From the NCBI GenBank assembly GCA_963734055.1, contig CAVTFQ010000013.1, forward strand, positions 1 to 64,000: 64,000 bases of DNA, given 5' to 3'. The notes beneath the pieces are model-generated. The model was not told the DNA's origin, searched no databases, and saw only the letters and a program-made list of their open reading frames with translations. The translations under genes and the position numbers were made by a program. This document shows, one piece after another, positions 26,475 to 34,888 of this stretch; the first letter of the stretch is position 1, and each line of letters starts with the position of its first letter. This stretch comes from CAIWHR01 sp963734055 (GTDB lineage: Bacteria; Pseudomonadota; Gammaproteobacteria; Burkholderiales; Casimicrobiaceae).

Positions 26475-26560
26475 TCAGACGAGCTGGTTCTTCAACACGG
26501 CTTTGCCCCGTCACATGCGTTCGAGGTTTCCCAGGAGGTCGATGACATTGCCCTTGTAGC
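26475..26560 (-). pseudogene. Remnant of the 3' end of a D-2-hydroxyacid dehydrogenase gene
   Basis: The minus strand reads NVIDLLGNLERM, a stop, then RGKAVLKNQLV and the stop. This matches the C-terminus of the intact dehydrogenase at 34889 (NVIDVLLENLERLWRGDAVLKNQFV) with one in-frame codon lost and one nonsense change. Only the last ~28 codons remain. The junction to the following HTH gene (stop, 4 bp, ATG) is preserved at both loci. Confidence 0.75.
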
Positions 26561-26593
26561 ATCTGGTCCTGCGCGAAGATGTTCGATCGCTCC

Positions 26594-27508
26594 TTAGGCC
26601 GAGGCGCGCGCCTTGGATGCCTCCTCGGCGTCGCGGCAGTGTCTCGCGATCGCGTCGACGATCCGCGGCATCAACGCAGGGGGCAGGTCATGCCCCATGC
26701 CCTCGATCTCGAGCAGCCGGGCGCCGGGAATGTGCCGGGCGGTGTCGCGGCCGGCGGCCACAGGCAGCAGCGGATCGCGGGTGCCGTGGATGACCAGTGT
26801 CGGCGCGCGGATCCGCTCTAGTTCCTGGCGGCGGTCTCCGGCGGCGAGAAGCGCGAGCAGTTGCCGCGCGGTGCCTGCCGGATAATAGCCGCGACGCGCC
26901 ACGCGCTCGCACATGCCGCGCAGCAGCGCCGGGTCCGTTGCGTAGCCGGGGCTGCCGATCACGCCGAACACGCCGACGAGGTGCGCGACGACCGCATCGA
27001 CGTCCAGAGGGTCGGGCCGGCGCAACAGTACCCGGACCGCGGCAGGTTTGCCGAGCGAGACACGAGGGTTCCCGCTCGAGGCCATGATCGAGGTGAGGCT
27101 CGCCACCCGGTCCGGAAATCGGGCGGCCATCACCTGCGCAACCATGCCTCCCAGCGACACGCCGACCAGATGCGCGCGCGCGATGCCCAGCGCGCCGAGC
27201 AGGCCCGCGACGTCCTTCGCCATGTCGTCGAGCGTGTACGGCGCACGAACCTTGAGCCGCAACAGCGCCCGGCCGATGGCGAGCGGCAAGTTGGGGCGCG
27301 GCCCGCGGGGAAGTTTCTCCGAATGGCCGCAATCGCGGTTGTCGAAGCACACGACGCGGAAGCCACGGTCGACCAGGCCGTCGACGAATGCGTCGGGCCA
27401 CAGGACCAGGGGCATGCCCAGGCCCATCACGAGCACGAGCGGCGACGCGTCCGGATTGCCGCGCACCTCGTAGGCGAGCGCGAGGCCGTTGGCGACGGCG
27501 GTCGGCAT
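26594..27508 (-). CDS. Alpha/beta-hydrolase
   Basis: A 304-aa alpha/beta-hydrolase with nucleophile Ser118 in GVSLGG, oxyanion region LVLVMGLGMPLVLW, acid Asp in HGTRDPLLPV and His in EGMGHDLP. Family members are esterases, lactonases or C-C hydrolases; this subgroup resembles the hydrolase proteins often named aclacinomycin methylesterase-like. No signal peptide is present, so it is cytoplasmic. It is the last of three genes read in the same direction (28334-29794, 27518-28324, then this one, 9-bp gaps), pointing to a joint role in lipid or ester metabolism. Confidence 0.8.
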   Translation of the reverse strand: MPTAVANGLALAYEVRGNPDASPLVLVMGLGMPLVLWPDAFVDGLVDRGFRVVCFDNRDCGHSEKLPRGPRPNLPLAIGRALLRLKVRAPYTLDDMAKDVAGLLGALGIARAHLVGVSLGGMVAQVMAARFPDRVASLTSIMASSGNPRVSLGKPAAVRVLLRRPDPLDVDAVVAHLVGVFGVIGSPGYATDPALLRGMCERVARRGYYPAGTARQLLALLAAGDRRQELERIRAPTLVIHGTRDPLLPVAAGRDTARHIPGARLLEIEGMGHDLPPALMPRIVDAIARHCRDAEEASKARASA

Positions 27509-27517
27509 GACCGAAGA

Positions 27518-28324
27518 CTAGAACCAGCCGGACCGCTTCGGGTCGCGATACAGCCACGCGCGGCCGCCGCTGCGGTCGAAGCGTTGCCACTTGCCCTCGG
27601 GTTGCGCCAGGCGGTCGGCGATCGCATACCACGCGAGCGGGTTGAAGCCGAGCCCGAGGTGGCTCGCTTCGACCTCGATGTTCTCGTGCAGCGGCCCTTC
27701 CTTCTCGACGCAGCATTGCCAGGCGACCACGCCGTCGCTGCGGCTGAAGATCGAGGTCACGGGCACCGGGGGCGGGACGCGCAGCGGCGCATGGACCTCG
27801 GGCGCGCCGATCTTCTCCTTGGTGACGAGCTCGTAGAGGCGCCACGCGTTCGAGGCTTTGGGATGGCCGGTGAACGGCGTGCCGAGCGTGATGACGAAGC
27901 GCACGTGGCGGGGAGCCTCCTTCGCGAACTCGCGCGCGTAGATGCCGCCGAGGCTCCAGCCGAGCAACGAGATCCGGCGCTTGTGGCGCTTCCTGATTTC
28001 GGCGAGCCGCGCGCGACACGCATCGAGCACGCCGGCGCGCGGCCCCAGGTTCGTCTTGAGGCCCCAGCCGTACGCCACGTAGCCGCGGCTCTCGAGGAAG
28101 CTGCGCAGCGGCGCGGTGGTGATGTCGGACGCCATCAGGCCGGGGAACACGAGCACCGGGTGACCGTCGCCCTCCGGCGCGAGATTCAGCAGCGGGCGCA
28201 GCGCCACCGCCGCTCCGAGTTCCCAGGGTGCACGCCATTCGAGCGCAAGCCGTACGAGGCCCGGTGCGCGCATGAGTCCGTATTCGTACCAGTGCTGCGC
28301 GTTGTGCATGTCCTGCGAGGCCAT
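27518..28324 (-). CDS. Alpha/beta-hydrolase, lipase-like
   Basis: A 268-aa protein with GWSLGG (nucleophile Ser124), preceding strand HPVLVFPGLMASDITTAPL, and TLGTPFTGHPKASNAWRLYE after it. The LGTPF pattern and SIFSRSDGVVAW are typical of PGAP1/lipase-class-2-like hydrolases. No N-terminal signal is evident. It sits 9 bp from both neighbours, between the wax-ester-synthase-like gene and another hydrolase, so an operon acting on acyl esters is likely. The actual substrate is unknown. Confidence 0.78.
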   Translation of the reverse strand: MASQDMHNAQHWYEYGLMRAPGLVRLALEWRAPWELGAAVALRPLLNLAPEGDGHPVLVFPGLMASDITTAPLRSFLESRGYVAYGWGLKTNLGPRAGVLDACRARLAEIRKRHKRRISLLGWSLGGIYAREFAKEAPRHVRFVITLGTPFTGHPKASNAWRLYELVTKEKIGAPEVHAPLRVPPPVPVTSIFSRSDGVVAWQCCVEKEGPLHENIEVEASHLGLGFNPLAWYAIADRLAQPEGKWQRFDRSGGRAWLYRDPKRSGWF

Positions 28325-28333
28325 GGCCGCGCC

Positions 28334-29794
28334 TCAGGCCGGCGCTCGGGCGCGCCGCTTCGCGGGCCGGGTCGCGACACGCGGCGCACGTGCGGCGGAA
28401 CGGCGCCCGCACGCCTTCAGTTCATCGTGGGCCGCGTGCAGGGCGCCGACGAGGGGGGCGAGATCGGGCACGGCCCGGTGCGCAGCGACGAAGCCGAAGT
28501 CGAGCGAGCCGCAGTAGCTCTGCACGGTGATGTTGAGCCCGAGACCGTGCGTGACGATCGACACGGGCCAGTAGGTCAGCATCCGGGCGCCGGCAAGGTA
28601 GAGCGGGGAGGACGGACCCCACACGTTCGAGATGACGACGTTCGCCAGTGGAGGAAACGCCGCGACGCCTTGCGCGCGGCCGTACACTCTCGCGGCCGCA
28701 CCGATGAGCCACGGCGCGCCGAGCGACGGAAAATCCGTCGGTATGATCGATCGCGCGCGCGCGGTGAGGGCCTTCCCGGCGCCGGCCGACGCGTGAATCG
28801 CCGCAAGCCGGGCGACCGGATCGGCGAGATCGGTCGCGAGGCTCGCGAGCACCATCGTCGCCTGCGTCGTGTAGGCGTCGTCGCCCGCTGCCCGCAGCGA
28901 GATCGGCATGGCCGCGACGAGCGGCCGCGCCGGCGCGCCGCCGTGACGGGCGAGATAGCGGCGAAGCGCGCCGCTTGCGAGGGCCAGCACGACATCGTTG
29001 ACCGTCGCCTCGTGGCGCTCGGCGATGGCCTTCACCTCGGCAAGTGGAATCGAGGCGGTCGCGAAGCTGCGTTCCCGAGTGACGGCGACGTTGAACCGCG
29101 TCCGCGGGCTGAGCGTGCGGGGCCGCTGCGAGATGGTCGCGGGGCGGTCCGGCGCCGTCCCGACGAGGCCGCCGAGCACTCGGGCGAACTCAGGCACGTG
29201 GCGCAGCAGCTTCGCGTACTGGCCAAGGTTGTTGCGCAACGCGGCGCTCACGAGCTGGCCTGGGGAAGGTGTCGCTTCCAGCGGGCGCCGGCGTGGCCGA
29301 GGCAGCTGCCGTGGGTCCGGTGTCGGATCGAGCAGCGCATTGGCCAGGTGGACGCCCGCGGCGCCATCGAGCGACGCGTGGTGCACCTTCGAGTACCACG
29401 CGACCTTCCCGGACGCGAGTCCCTCGATCAGATAGAACACCCAGAGAGGATGCTCCCGGTCGAGCAATTCGCTGTGAAGCGTTGCCACCTGGGCTTCCAG
29501 CGTGGCCATCGTGCCGGGCTTGGGCAATATGATCCGTCGGAGGTGGTAGTCGAGATCGACGGCCCGGTCCTCGACCCACATCGGACCCGCCAGCTCGAGG
29601 GGTATCGTCGCGAGCCGGCGCCTGAAGACGGACGTCAGAGGCAGCCGGCTCTCGACGTGACGCCGCGCGCGTTCGAAGAAATCGGTGCGCCGGCCACGCG
29701 GCACGTCGTACAGATGCACCGAGCCCACGTGCATTGGCGTGTCGGGGGTCTCGAGGTAGAGGAAGGCGGCATCGAGGCCGGAGAGGGGCGTCAT
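28334..29794 (-). CDS. Wax ester synthase/diacylglycerol acyltransferase-like protein
   Basis: A 486-aa member of the bacterial WS/DGAT family, which transfers acyl groups from acyl-CoA to fatty alcohols or diacylglycerol to make storage lipids. The active-site HHxxxDG is intact as HHASLDG (His138-Gly144), and the N-terminal MTPLSGLDAAFLYLETPDTPM and the NVVISNVWGP motif near residue 380 are typical. It ends with an Arg/Ala-rich tail. Together with two downstream hydrolases and the divergent CDP-alcohol phosphatidyltransferase it forms a lipid-related group. Confidence 0.85.
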   Translation of the reverse strand: MTPLSGLDAAFLYLETPDTPMHVGSVHLYDVPRGRRTDFFERARRHVESRLPLTSVFRRRLATIPLELAGPMWVEDRAVDLDYHLRRIILPKPGTMATLEAQVATLHSELLDREHPLWVFYLIEGLASGKVAWYSKVHHASLDGAAGVHLANALLDPTPDPRQLPRPRRRPLEATPSPGQLVSAALRNNLGQYAKLLRHVPEFARVLGGLVGTAPDRPATISQRPRTLSPRTRFNVAVTRERSFATASIPLAEVKAIAERHEATVNDVVLALASGALRRYLARHGGAPARPLVAAMPISLRAAGDDAYTTQATMVLASLATDLADPVARLAAIHASAGAGKALTARARSIIPTDFPSLGAPWLIGAAARVYGRAQGVAAFPPLANVVISNVWGPSSPLYLAGARMLTYWPVSIVTHGLGLNITVQSYCGSLDFGFVAAHRAVPDLAPLVGALHAAHDELKACGRRSAARAPRVATRPAKRRARAPA

Positions 29795-29949
29795 CGGGGA
29801 AGGAATGCCGCCTCGTCCTGCAGGCGGAGCGGTGGGCCTCGAAGTCTCCGACGATTATATTCTCCGGGAGCGCAGGCTGCCGCCACGTCCGCCCGTCCGC
29901 AAGGCTCGATGGGCGTACCGCAGCTGCTCTAAGATATGGACACTCGGCC

Positions 29950-30516
29950 ATGCACCACGTCCCGAACGCCCTGACGCTGCTCCGGTTCCTGCTGATTCCG
30001 GTGCTGGTCTACCTGATCCTGCACCGCGACTATCAGGGGGCGTTCGCGGCGCTCTTCGTTTCGGCGCTGAGCGACTTCGCCGACGGAGTGATCGCGCGCG
30101 CCTGGAGCGCGCGCACTCGCCTCGGAGCCATCGCCGATCCCGTCGTCGACAAGCTGACGATGCTGGCGGTGACGTTGTCCCTCGCCGTGCAGGGCCTGTT
30201 GCCGCTCTGGCTCCTCGCCGCGATCGTGGGGCGGGACCTCCTGATCGTGAGCGGCGCGCTGGCTTATCGCTACATCGTTGGCCGCATCGACATGTCGCCG
30301 ACGTTGCTGTCGAAGTTCAACACGCTCCTCGAATTTGTCTCACTCGCGATCGTGATTGGCAACGCGGCGGACTTCGTCCGCGCCGAGGCCGTGCTGCCCA
30401 CGCTGTTCGCGCTCCTCGCGGCGACCATCGTCGCTTCGGGCGGCCAGTACGTGTGGGTGTGGGGCCGCCGGGCGATCCATCGCTCCGCGGCCAGGAATCC
30501 TTCGACCGGGAAATGA
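29950..30516 (+). CDS. CDP-alcohol phosphatidyltransferase, PgsA-like
   Basis: A 188-aa membrane enzyme of phospholipid synthesis. The family signature DG-AR-G-D-D is complete: Asp42, Asp45-Gly46, Ala49-Arg50, Gly59, Asp63 and Asp67 (DFADGVIARAW ... GAIADPVVDK). Hydrophobic helices flank it (LLRFLLIPVLVYLI; LPTLFALLAATIVA). It probably makes phosphatidylglycerophosphate or a cardiolipin-type product from CDP-diacylglycerol, but the alcohol partner is not certain. The ATG at 29950 is the start best aligned with the family. It is divergent from the WS/DGAT gene. Confidence 0.85.
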   Translation: MHHVPNALTLLRFLLIPVLVYLILHRDYQGAFAALFVSALSDFADGVIARAWSARTRLGAIADPVVDKLTMLAVTLSLAVQGLLPLWLLAAIVGRDLLIVSGALAYRYIVGRIDMSPTLLSKFNTLLEFVSLAIVIGNAADFVRAEAVLPTLFALLAATIVASGGQYVWVWGRRAIHRSAARNPSTGK

Positions 30517-30692
30517 CGCTCGCGGGCATCCAGGGCGGTGTCGCGGCGGCCGGCCGCGTCGGCGGTGAGGTTGCGCCGCCGCCGCCCGTCGGACCTCGCA
30601 CATGTCCTTGACCGCTTGCGGCGCGGGACGCAGAATCGCCCGGCACATTCCAAAACGCGCCGGCGAGCGACCGGCGTCACCTAGGAGGAGCA

Positions 30693-31631
30693 ATGAAGCG
30701 CATCTTCGTCGCGGGTCTCGTTGCGGCCGCCGTCGTCGCGGTGCCGGCCGCCGCCGAGCAGATCACGTTCATGACCGGACCGCAGGGCGGATCGTGGATT
30801 CCGCTCGGCGGGGCCCTCAAATCGCTGTGGGAGCAGTCGGTCCCGGGGCTGTCGATCCAGCAGACGCCCGGCGCCGGCATCGCCAACGTGCGCGGCGTCG
30901 ACGAAGGCAAGGCGCAGGTCGGCTTCGCCAACTCGGCGACCACGGTCGACGGTATCGAGGGTCGCCCGCCGTACCCGAAGAAGGTGACGCACGTCTGCCA
31001 GCTCGCAAATCTGTATCCGCAGCATTTTCAGGTCGTCGCGCTCAAGGACGCGCACATCAAGTCGTTCGCCGACTTCAAGGGCAAGTCGCTGGTGACGCAG
31101 CCCAAGGGCAATACGGCGGAGATCCTCACGAACGAGGTATTGAAGCTCAACGGAATGACCTACCAGTCGCTCGGCAAGGCACAGTTCCAGGCTGGCTACA
31201 CCGACGCGGTGTCGATGATGAAGGATGGCCACGCGGACGTCTTCACGCTCGGCACGACGGCGCCGGCATCGGCGGTGATGGACCTCGCGAGCGCGCGCGA
31301 CGTCGAGCTCGTCCCGGTCGACGAGAAGACGATGAATGCGCTGCACCAGGAGAACCCCGGCTATCACAGGCTGATAATCAAGGCGGGCACGTATCCGAAG
31401 CAGGACAAGGACGTCCCCGTGATCGGCTACTCGACGCACCTCGTCGTCGCGTGCGACCTGCCCGAAGACACCGTCTACCGGATGACGAAGGCGACGGCCA
31501 CCCACGTGAAGGACATGGCGAACGTCGTCAAGGCGATCGACGGCCTCACGGCCAAGGACATGGCGGCCGACATCGGCGTGCCGTTCCACAAGGGCGCTGT
31601 CAAGTACTACAAGGAAGTCGGCGCGATGTGA
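30693..31631 (+). CDS. TAXI-family TRAP transporter substrate-binding protein
   Basis: A 312-aa periplasmic protein with a cleavable signal (residues 1-22, ending PAAAEQ) and a perfect GGAGGAG site before the ATG. The mature part (ITFMTGPQGGSWIPLGGALKSL, SIQQTPGAGIANVRGVDEGKAQVGFANS) is typical of TAXI TRAP binding proteins. It delivers an unidentified organic acid or amino-acid-like ligand to the fused permease encoded 53 bp downstream. The intergenic space contains a REP-like palindrome. Confidence 0.9.
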   Translation: MKRIFVAGLVAAAVVAVPAAAEQITFMTGPQGGSWIPLGGALKSLWEQSVPGLSIQQTPGAGIANVRGVDEGKAQVGFANSATTVDGIEGRPPYPKKVTHVCQLANLYPQHFQVVALKDAHIKSFADFKGKSLVTQPKGNTAEILTNEVLKLNGMTYQSLGKAQFQAGYTDAVSMMKDGHADVFTLGTTAPASAVMDLASARDVELVPVDEKTMNALHQENPGYHRLIIKAGTYPKQDKDVPVIGYSTHLVVACDLPEDTVYRMTKATATHVKDMANVVKAIDGLTAKDMAADIGVPFHKGAVKYYKEVGAM

Positions 31632-31638
31632 TCGCCAC

Positions 31639-31655
31639 TCCCGCGAGAGCGGGGA
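31639..31655. repeat. REP-like palindrome between TRAP genes
   Basis: TCCCGCGAGAGCGGGGA followed by CCCGGCATCTCG is a single shortened member of the repeat family seen at 13358-13619. Its position between a binding-protein gene and its permease fits a role in differential mRNA stability. Confidence 0.6.
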
Positions 31656-31684
31656 CCCGGCATCTCGAGGCGTAGCGCCGCCCG

Positions 31685-33580
31685 ATGACGGCACCGACGA
31701 CCGCCATCGTCTCCGAGGAAGCGCAGGCGACGAGGCCGACGAGCGCGGCGCTGCGCGCGCTCGTCAACGCGGTGGCGGTCGCGATGTCGCTCTACCATAT
31801 GTACGCGGCGGCGTTCGGCCCGCCCGAGGCGATCGTCTTCCGCGGCACGCACCTGCTGTTCGCGCTGACGCTCGTCTTCCTGCTTTATCCAACCCGGCCC
31901 GGGCACGCGGCGTGGCGCGCGCTCGATGCGGCGCTGCTCGCGCTCGGCTTCGGATTCGTCCTGCACATCTTCCTGAACTACGACTACTTCATCAACCGCA
32001 TCATCTACATCGACACCCTCACCGCGTGGGACCGCTCCTTCGCGGTGGTCGCGGTCGTGATCGTGCTCGAGGCCACCCGGCGCGTGATCGGTTGGGCGCT
32101 GCCGCTCACGGCGGTCGCGTTCATTGTCTACGCCGCGGGCTTCACCCACGTCACTCTCGACGTGCTGCTCGAGCAGCTGTACCTGTCGACCGAGGGGATT
32201 TTCGGCTCGACGCTCGGGGTGTCGGCGAGCTACGTGATGCTGTTCGTGCTGTTCGGCGCGTTCATGGAGAAGAGCGGCACCGGGCAGCTGTTCATGGATT
32301 TCGCGATGTCGATCACCGGACACACGGCGGGCGGCCCCGGCAAGGTCTCGGTCGTGTCGTCGAGCCTGTTCGGCACGGTGTCGGGCAGCGCGGTCGCGAA
32401 CGTGATGGTCGACGGGCCGATCACGATACCGCTGATGAAGCGCACCGGGTTCAGGCCGCCGTTTGCCGCGGCCGTGGAGGCCGTCGCGTCGACCGGCGGC
32501 CAGATCATGCCGCCGATCATGGGCGCCGCCGCCTTCGTGATGGCGGAGTTTCTCGCCGTGCCGTACGCGCAGGTCGCTCTCTGGGCGGCGATCCCCGCGC
32601 TGCTCTACTACGTCGCCGTGTTCTTCGCGGTCCACTTCGAGGCCAAGCGGTTCAAGCTCGCCGGCGTGCCGAAGGCGGAGCTGCCGCGATTCGTGCACGT
32701 GATGGCGGTGCGCGGGCACCTGTTCGTGCCGGTGTTCGTCGTCATGTTCGGGTTGATGCTCGGCTACTCCGCGCCGCTGTGCGCGCTGGTCGGAGCGCTG
32801 TCCTGCCTCCCGGTCGCGCTGTTGCGCGCGTCGACGCGCGAGGGCATCGGCTGGCGCAGCGTCTTCGGCGCCCTGGTCGAAGGCGCCCGCAATACGCTCG
32901 CCGTCGCGATGGCCTGCGCGTGCGCGGGCATCGTGATCGGCTGTGTGACGATCACCGGGCTCGGCATCGTGTTTACGCAGCTGGTCGTCGCGCTTTCGCA
33001 TAACTCGCTGATCCTCGCGCTGGTGCTGACGGCGCTCGCCGGCATCGTGCTCGGGATGGGCATGCCGACGACGCCCTCGTACATCGTCATGGTGTCGCTG
33101 CTGGTCCCGGCCCTCATCAAGCTCGGCGCCGTGACGCCGGCCGCGCACATGTTCGCGTTCTATTTCGCGATTCTCTCGGCGATCACGCCGCCGGTCGCGC
33201 TCGCCGTGTTCGCCGCCGCCGGCCTTGCGCGCACGAACATGTGGCAGGCGGGGTGGGAGTCGATGCGGGTGGCGGCGCCGGCGTACATCGTGCCGTTCAT
33301 GTTCGTCTACGAGCCGTCGCTGCTGATGATCGGCGACTGGACGACGATCGTCACGTCCACGCTGTCGGCGACCATCGGCGTGATGTGCCTCGCCGCCGGC
33401 CTCGTCGGCTACCTGAGCCGCCCCTGTGTGCTCTGGGAGCGCGCGCTGCTCGTCGCCGCCGCGCTGTTGCTCATCAAGCCGGGTTACGTGAGCGACGCGG
33501 TCGGCATCGGTCTGCTGGCCGCGCTGTTCTTACTGCAGCGGGTCGTCGCCGCCCGGGCGCTCGAACGCCGGGAGCCCTGA
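31685..33580 (+). CDS. TRAP transporter fused DctQ-DctM permease (4TM/12TM)
   Basis: A 631-aa inner-membrane protein with many hydrophobic helices. The N-terminal ~170 residues correspond to the small DctQ-like part. The rest is a DctM-like ion-coupled channel with MLFVLFGAFMEKSGTGQLF, FGTVSGSAVANVMVDGPITI and LGMGMPTTPSYIVM. Such fused permeases regularly pair with TAXI binding proteins, as here. It drives solute uptake with the sodium or proton gradient. Confidence 0.92.
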   Translation: MTAPTTAIVSEEAQATRPTSAALRALVNAVAVAMSLYHMYAAAFGPPEAIVFRGTHLLFALTLVFLLYPTRPGHAAWRALDAALLALGFGFVLHIFLNYDYFINRIIYIDTLTAWDRSFAVVAVVIVLEATRRVIGWALPLTAVAFIVYAAGFTHVTLDVLLEQLYLSTEGIFGSTLGVSASYVMLFVLFGAFMEKSGTGQLFMDFAMSITGHTAGGPGKVSVVSSSLFGTVSGSAVANVMVDGPITIPLMKRTGFRPPFAAAVEAVASTGGQIMPPIMGAAAFVMAEFLAVPYAQVALWAAIPALLYYVAVFFAVHFEAKRFKLAGVPKAELPRFVHVMAVRGHLFVPVFVVMFGLMLGYSAPLCALVGALSCLPVALLRASTREGIGWRSVFGALVEGARNTLAVAMACACAGIVIGCVTITGLGIVFTQLVVALSHNSLILALVLTALAGIVLGMGMPTTPSYIVMVSLLVPALIKLGAVTPAAHMFAFYFAILSAITPPVALAVFAAAGLARTNMWQAGWESMRVAAPAYIVPFMFVYEPSLLMIGDWTTIVTSTLSATIGVMCLAAGLVGYLSRPCVLWERALLVAAALLLIKPGYVSDAVGIGLLAALFLLQRVVAARALERREP

Positions 33581-33667
33581 GGCCGCCACGGTTGGAGCGG
33601 GCCGCGGCGCGGGCGCCGGAGCGCGCTCCATCGGCACCCACTCGGCTCGTCGGAACCAGGCACGTCG

Positions 33668-34132
33668 TCAACCGAGCTTGCCGAGCCACAGTGCCAGGTC
33701 ATGCAGCGTGTCGCGCAGGACCTCGAATCGCTGCGCGCCAAGATGCGCTGCCCACTCCCCCTCGACCTCGGACACGCAGCTCCGGATCGGCGCCAGCATT
33801 TCTCGGCCTCTCGCTGTCAGGCGCACGATCCGCGCGGTGCCGCTGGGGCCCGCATGCCGCTCGAGGTAGCCGCGGCGCTCCAGTCCGCTCAGAACGTAAT
33901 TCATGGCCTGCCGGGTCATCCTGCACTGTCGCGCGAGATCAGCCGGCCGGCGTCCCTCGGGGCCCGGATAGAGGAAGACCCCCAACTCGGTGGGGGTGAT
34001 GTCGAAGCCGCGGCTGGCGATCGCCGACAGGATGCGGGCCGTGACGACCTCATGCGGCAGGCGGAGGAGCGACCCGATCATGGGCGCGGGTTGGGCGGAG
34101 CGCTTGCGGCGGGTCATCCCGTAGTTTGACAT
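33668..34132 (-). CDS. MarR-family transcriptional regulator
   Basis: A 154-aa winged-helix regulator: helix pair TPTELGVFLYPGPEGRRPADLARQ (in pieces), recognition helix MTRQAMNYVLSGLERRGYL, and wing GTARIVRLTARGREMLAP. It is divergent from a cupin gene, and a large nested palindrome (34136-34173) fills the space between, directly beside its ATG. That is the usual place for MarR autoregulation and control of the divergent gene. The ligand is unknown. Confidence 0.85.
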   Translation of the reverse strand: MSNYGMTRRKRSAQPAPMIGSLLRLPHEVVTARILSAIASRGFDITPTELGVFLYPGPEGRRPADLARQCRMTRQAMNYVLSGLERRGYLERHAGPSGTARIVRLTARGREMLAPIRSCVSEVEGEWAAHLGAQRFEVLRDTLHDLALWLGKLG

Positions 34133-34135
34133 TGA

Positions 34136-34173
34136 CGTAAAGAGTTTGTACAGTGTTGTACAGGATCTTTACG
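34136..34173. promoter_or_regulatory. Nested palindromic operator between MarR and cupin genes
   Basis: Outer arms CGTAAAGA (34136-34143) and TCTTTACG (34166-34173) are perfect inverted repeats. Inside lie two TGTACA palindromes (34147-34152 and 34157-34162) separated by GTGT. The whole 38-bp block sits between the two start codons (34132 and 34186). Confidence 0.7.
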
Positions 34174-34185
34174 GGAGAGTCTGCC

Positions 34186-34659
34186 ATGACGCAAGTGCCT
34201 TCGCCAGTGCACTCGCCAGTCGCACCGGAGCTGATCCGGGTTGGATCCCTCGAGATCCGCTACCTGCAGGAGGCCGGCAGCGGCTGCGAGATGGGGGTCT
34301 TCGAAATGCGCGTGCCGCCGGGCGCCCATGTGCCGCCGCCGCACAGCCACCCCGGAAACGAAGAGCTCGTGTACGTGCTCGAAGGGACGCTGCGGTACAG
34401 CGTCGGCGACAAGACGCGCGACCTGCAGTGCGGCGACTTCATGGCCACGCCGCGAGGCGCCGTGCATGCGTTCAGCAACCCGCACGCCGTCGAGGCGCGG
34501 GCGCTGGTGATCAACACGCCGGACATCGGGCCACAGTATTTCCGCGAGGTGGCGGCCATCGTCAATGCGGGAGGTCCTCCCGATCGCGCCAAGCTGATGG
34601 CGACGATGCAGAGGCACGGGCTCGTGCCGGCGGCGCCGCCGGTCGCGCCGCCGCATTAA
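34186..34659 (+). CDS. Cupin-domain protein
   Basis: A 157-aa single-cupin protein. Motif 1 reads VPPPHSHPGNEELVYVLEG, with metal-binding His, His and Glu, and motif 2 covers GDFMATPRGAVHAFSNPH with the last His. A C-terminal helix (DRAKLMATMQRHGLVPA) follows. The start at 34186 has GGGAGAG upstream. It probably binds a metal and acts as an oxygenase, isomerase or sensor; divergence from MarR suggests response to an aromatic or other small molecule. Confidence 0.8.
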   Translation: MTQVPSPVHSPVAPELIRVGSLEIRYLQEAGSGCEMGVFEMRVPPGAHVPPPHSHPGNEELVYVLEGTLRYSVGDKTRDLQCGDFMATPRGAVHAFSNPHAVEARALVINTPDIGPQYFREVAAIVNAGGPPDRAKLMATMQRHGLVPAAPPVAPPH

Positions 34660-34844
34660 GAGGCGCTTGCGCCCGCGACCCGGTCGATGGTTTGCCCGGC
34701 AAAGTCCGCCAGAGCCGCCAGCCCGACAACAAGGAAGACGCAGGCGTTGAGCCGGTCGGACCCGAAACGGATAAGCGGCAGCCGGCGGCGATCTCCGACG
34801 CTCGTCGCGAGCGCCTCAAGTCGGCGGCCTTCGAGCGAGCCCAT

Positions 34845-34884
34845 CGCAGAGGGCCCGCGCGGCAGCCGCGATCAGGGCGTTCAT
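34845..34884 (-). pseudogene. Remnant of the 5' end of an HTH regulator gene
   Basis: The minus strand begins MNALIAAAARAL at 34884, matching the start of the intact regulator at 26470 (MDSLIAAAARAL), then diverges. The rest of 34660-34844 shows no recognisable domain. Like the 26.4-kb locus, it begins 4 bp after the stop of a D-2-hydroxyacid dehydrogenase gene. Confidence 0.65.
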
Positions 34885-34888
34885 GGCG

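Noticed and set aside
26861..29932. 1023-aa plus-strand frame
   Set aside because: Antisense to three clear enzymes (two hydrolases and WS/DGAT); Arg/His-rich composition typical of a GC-rich shadow frame.
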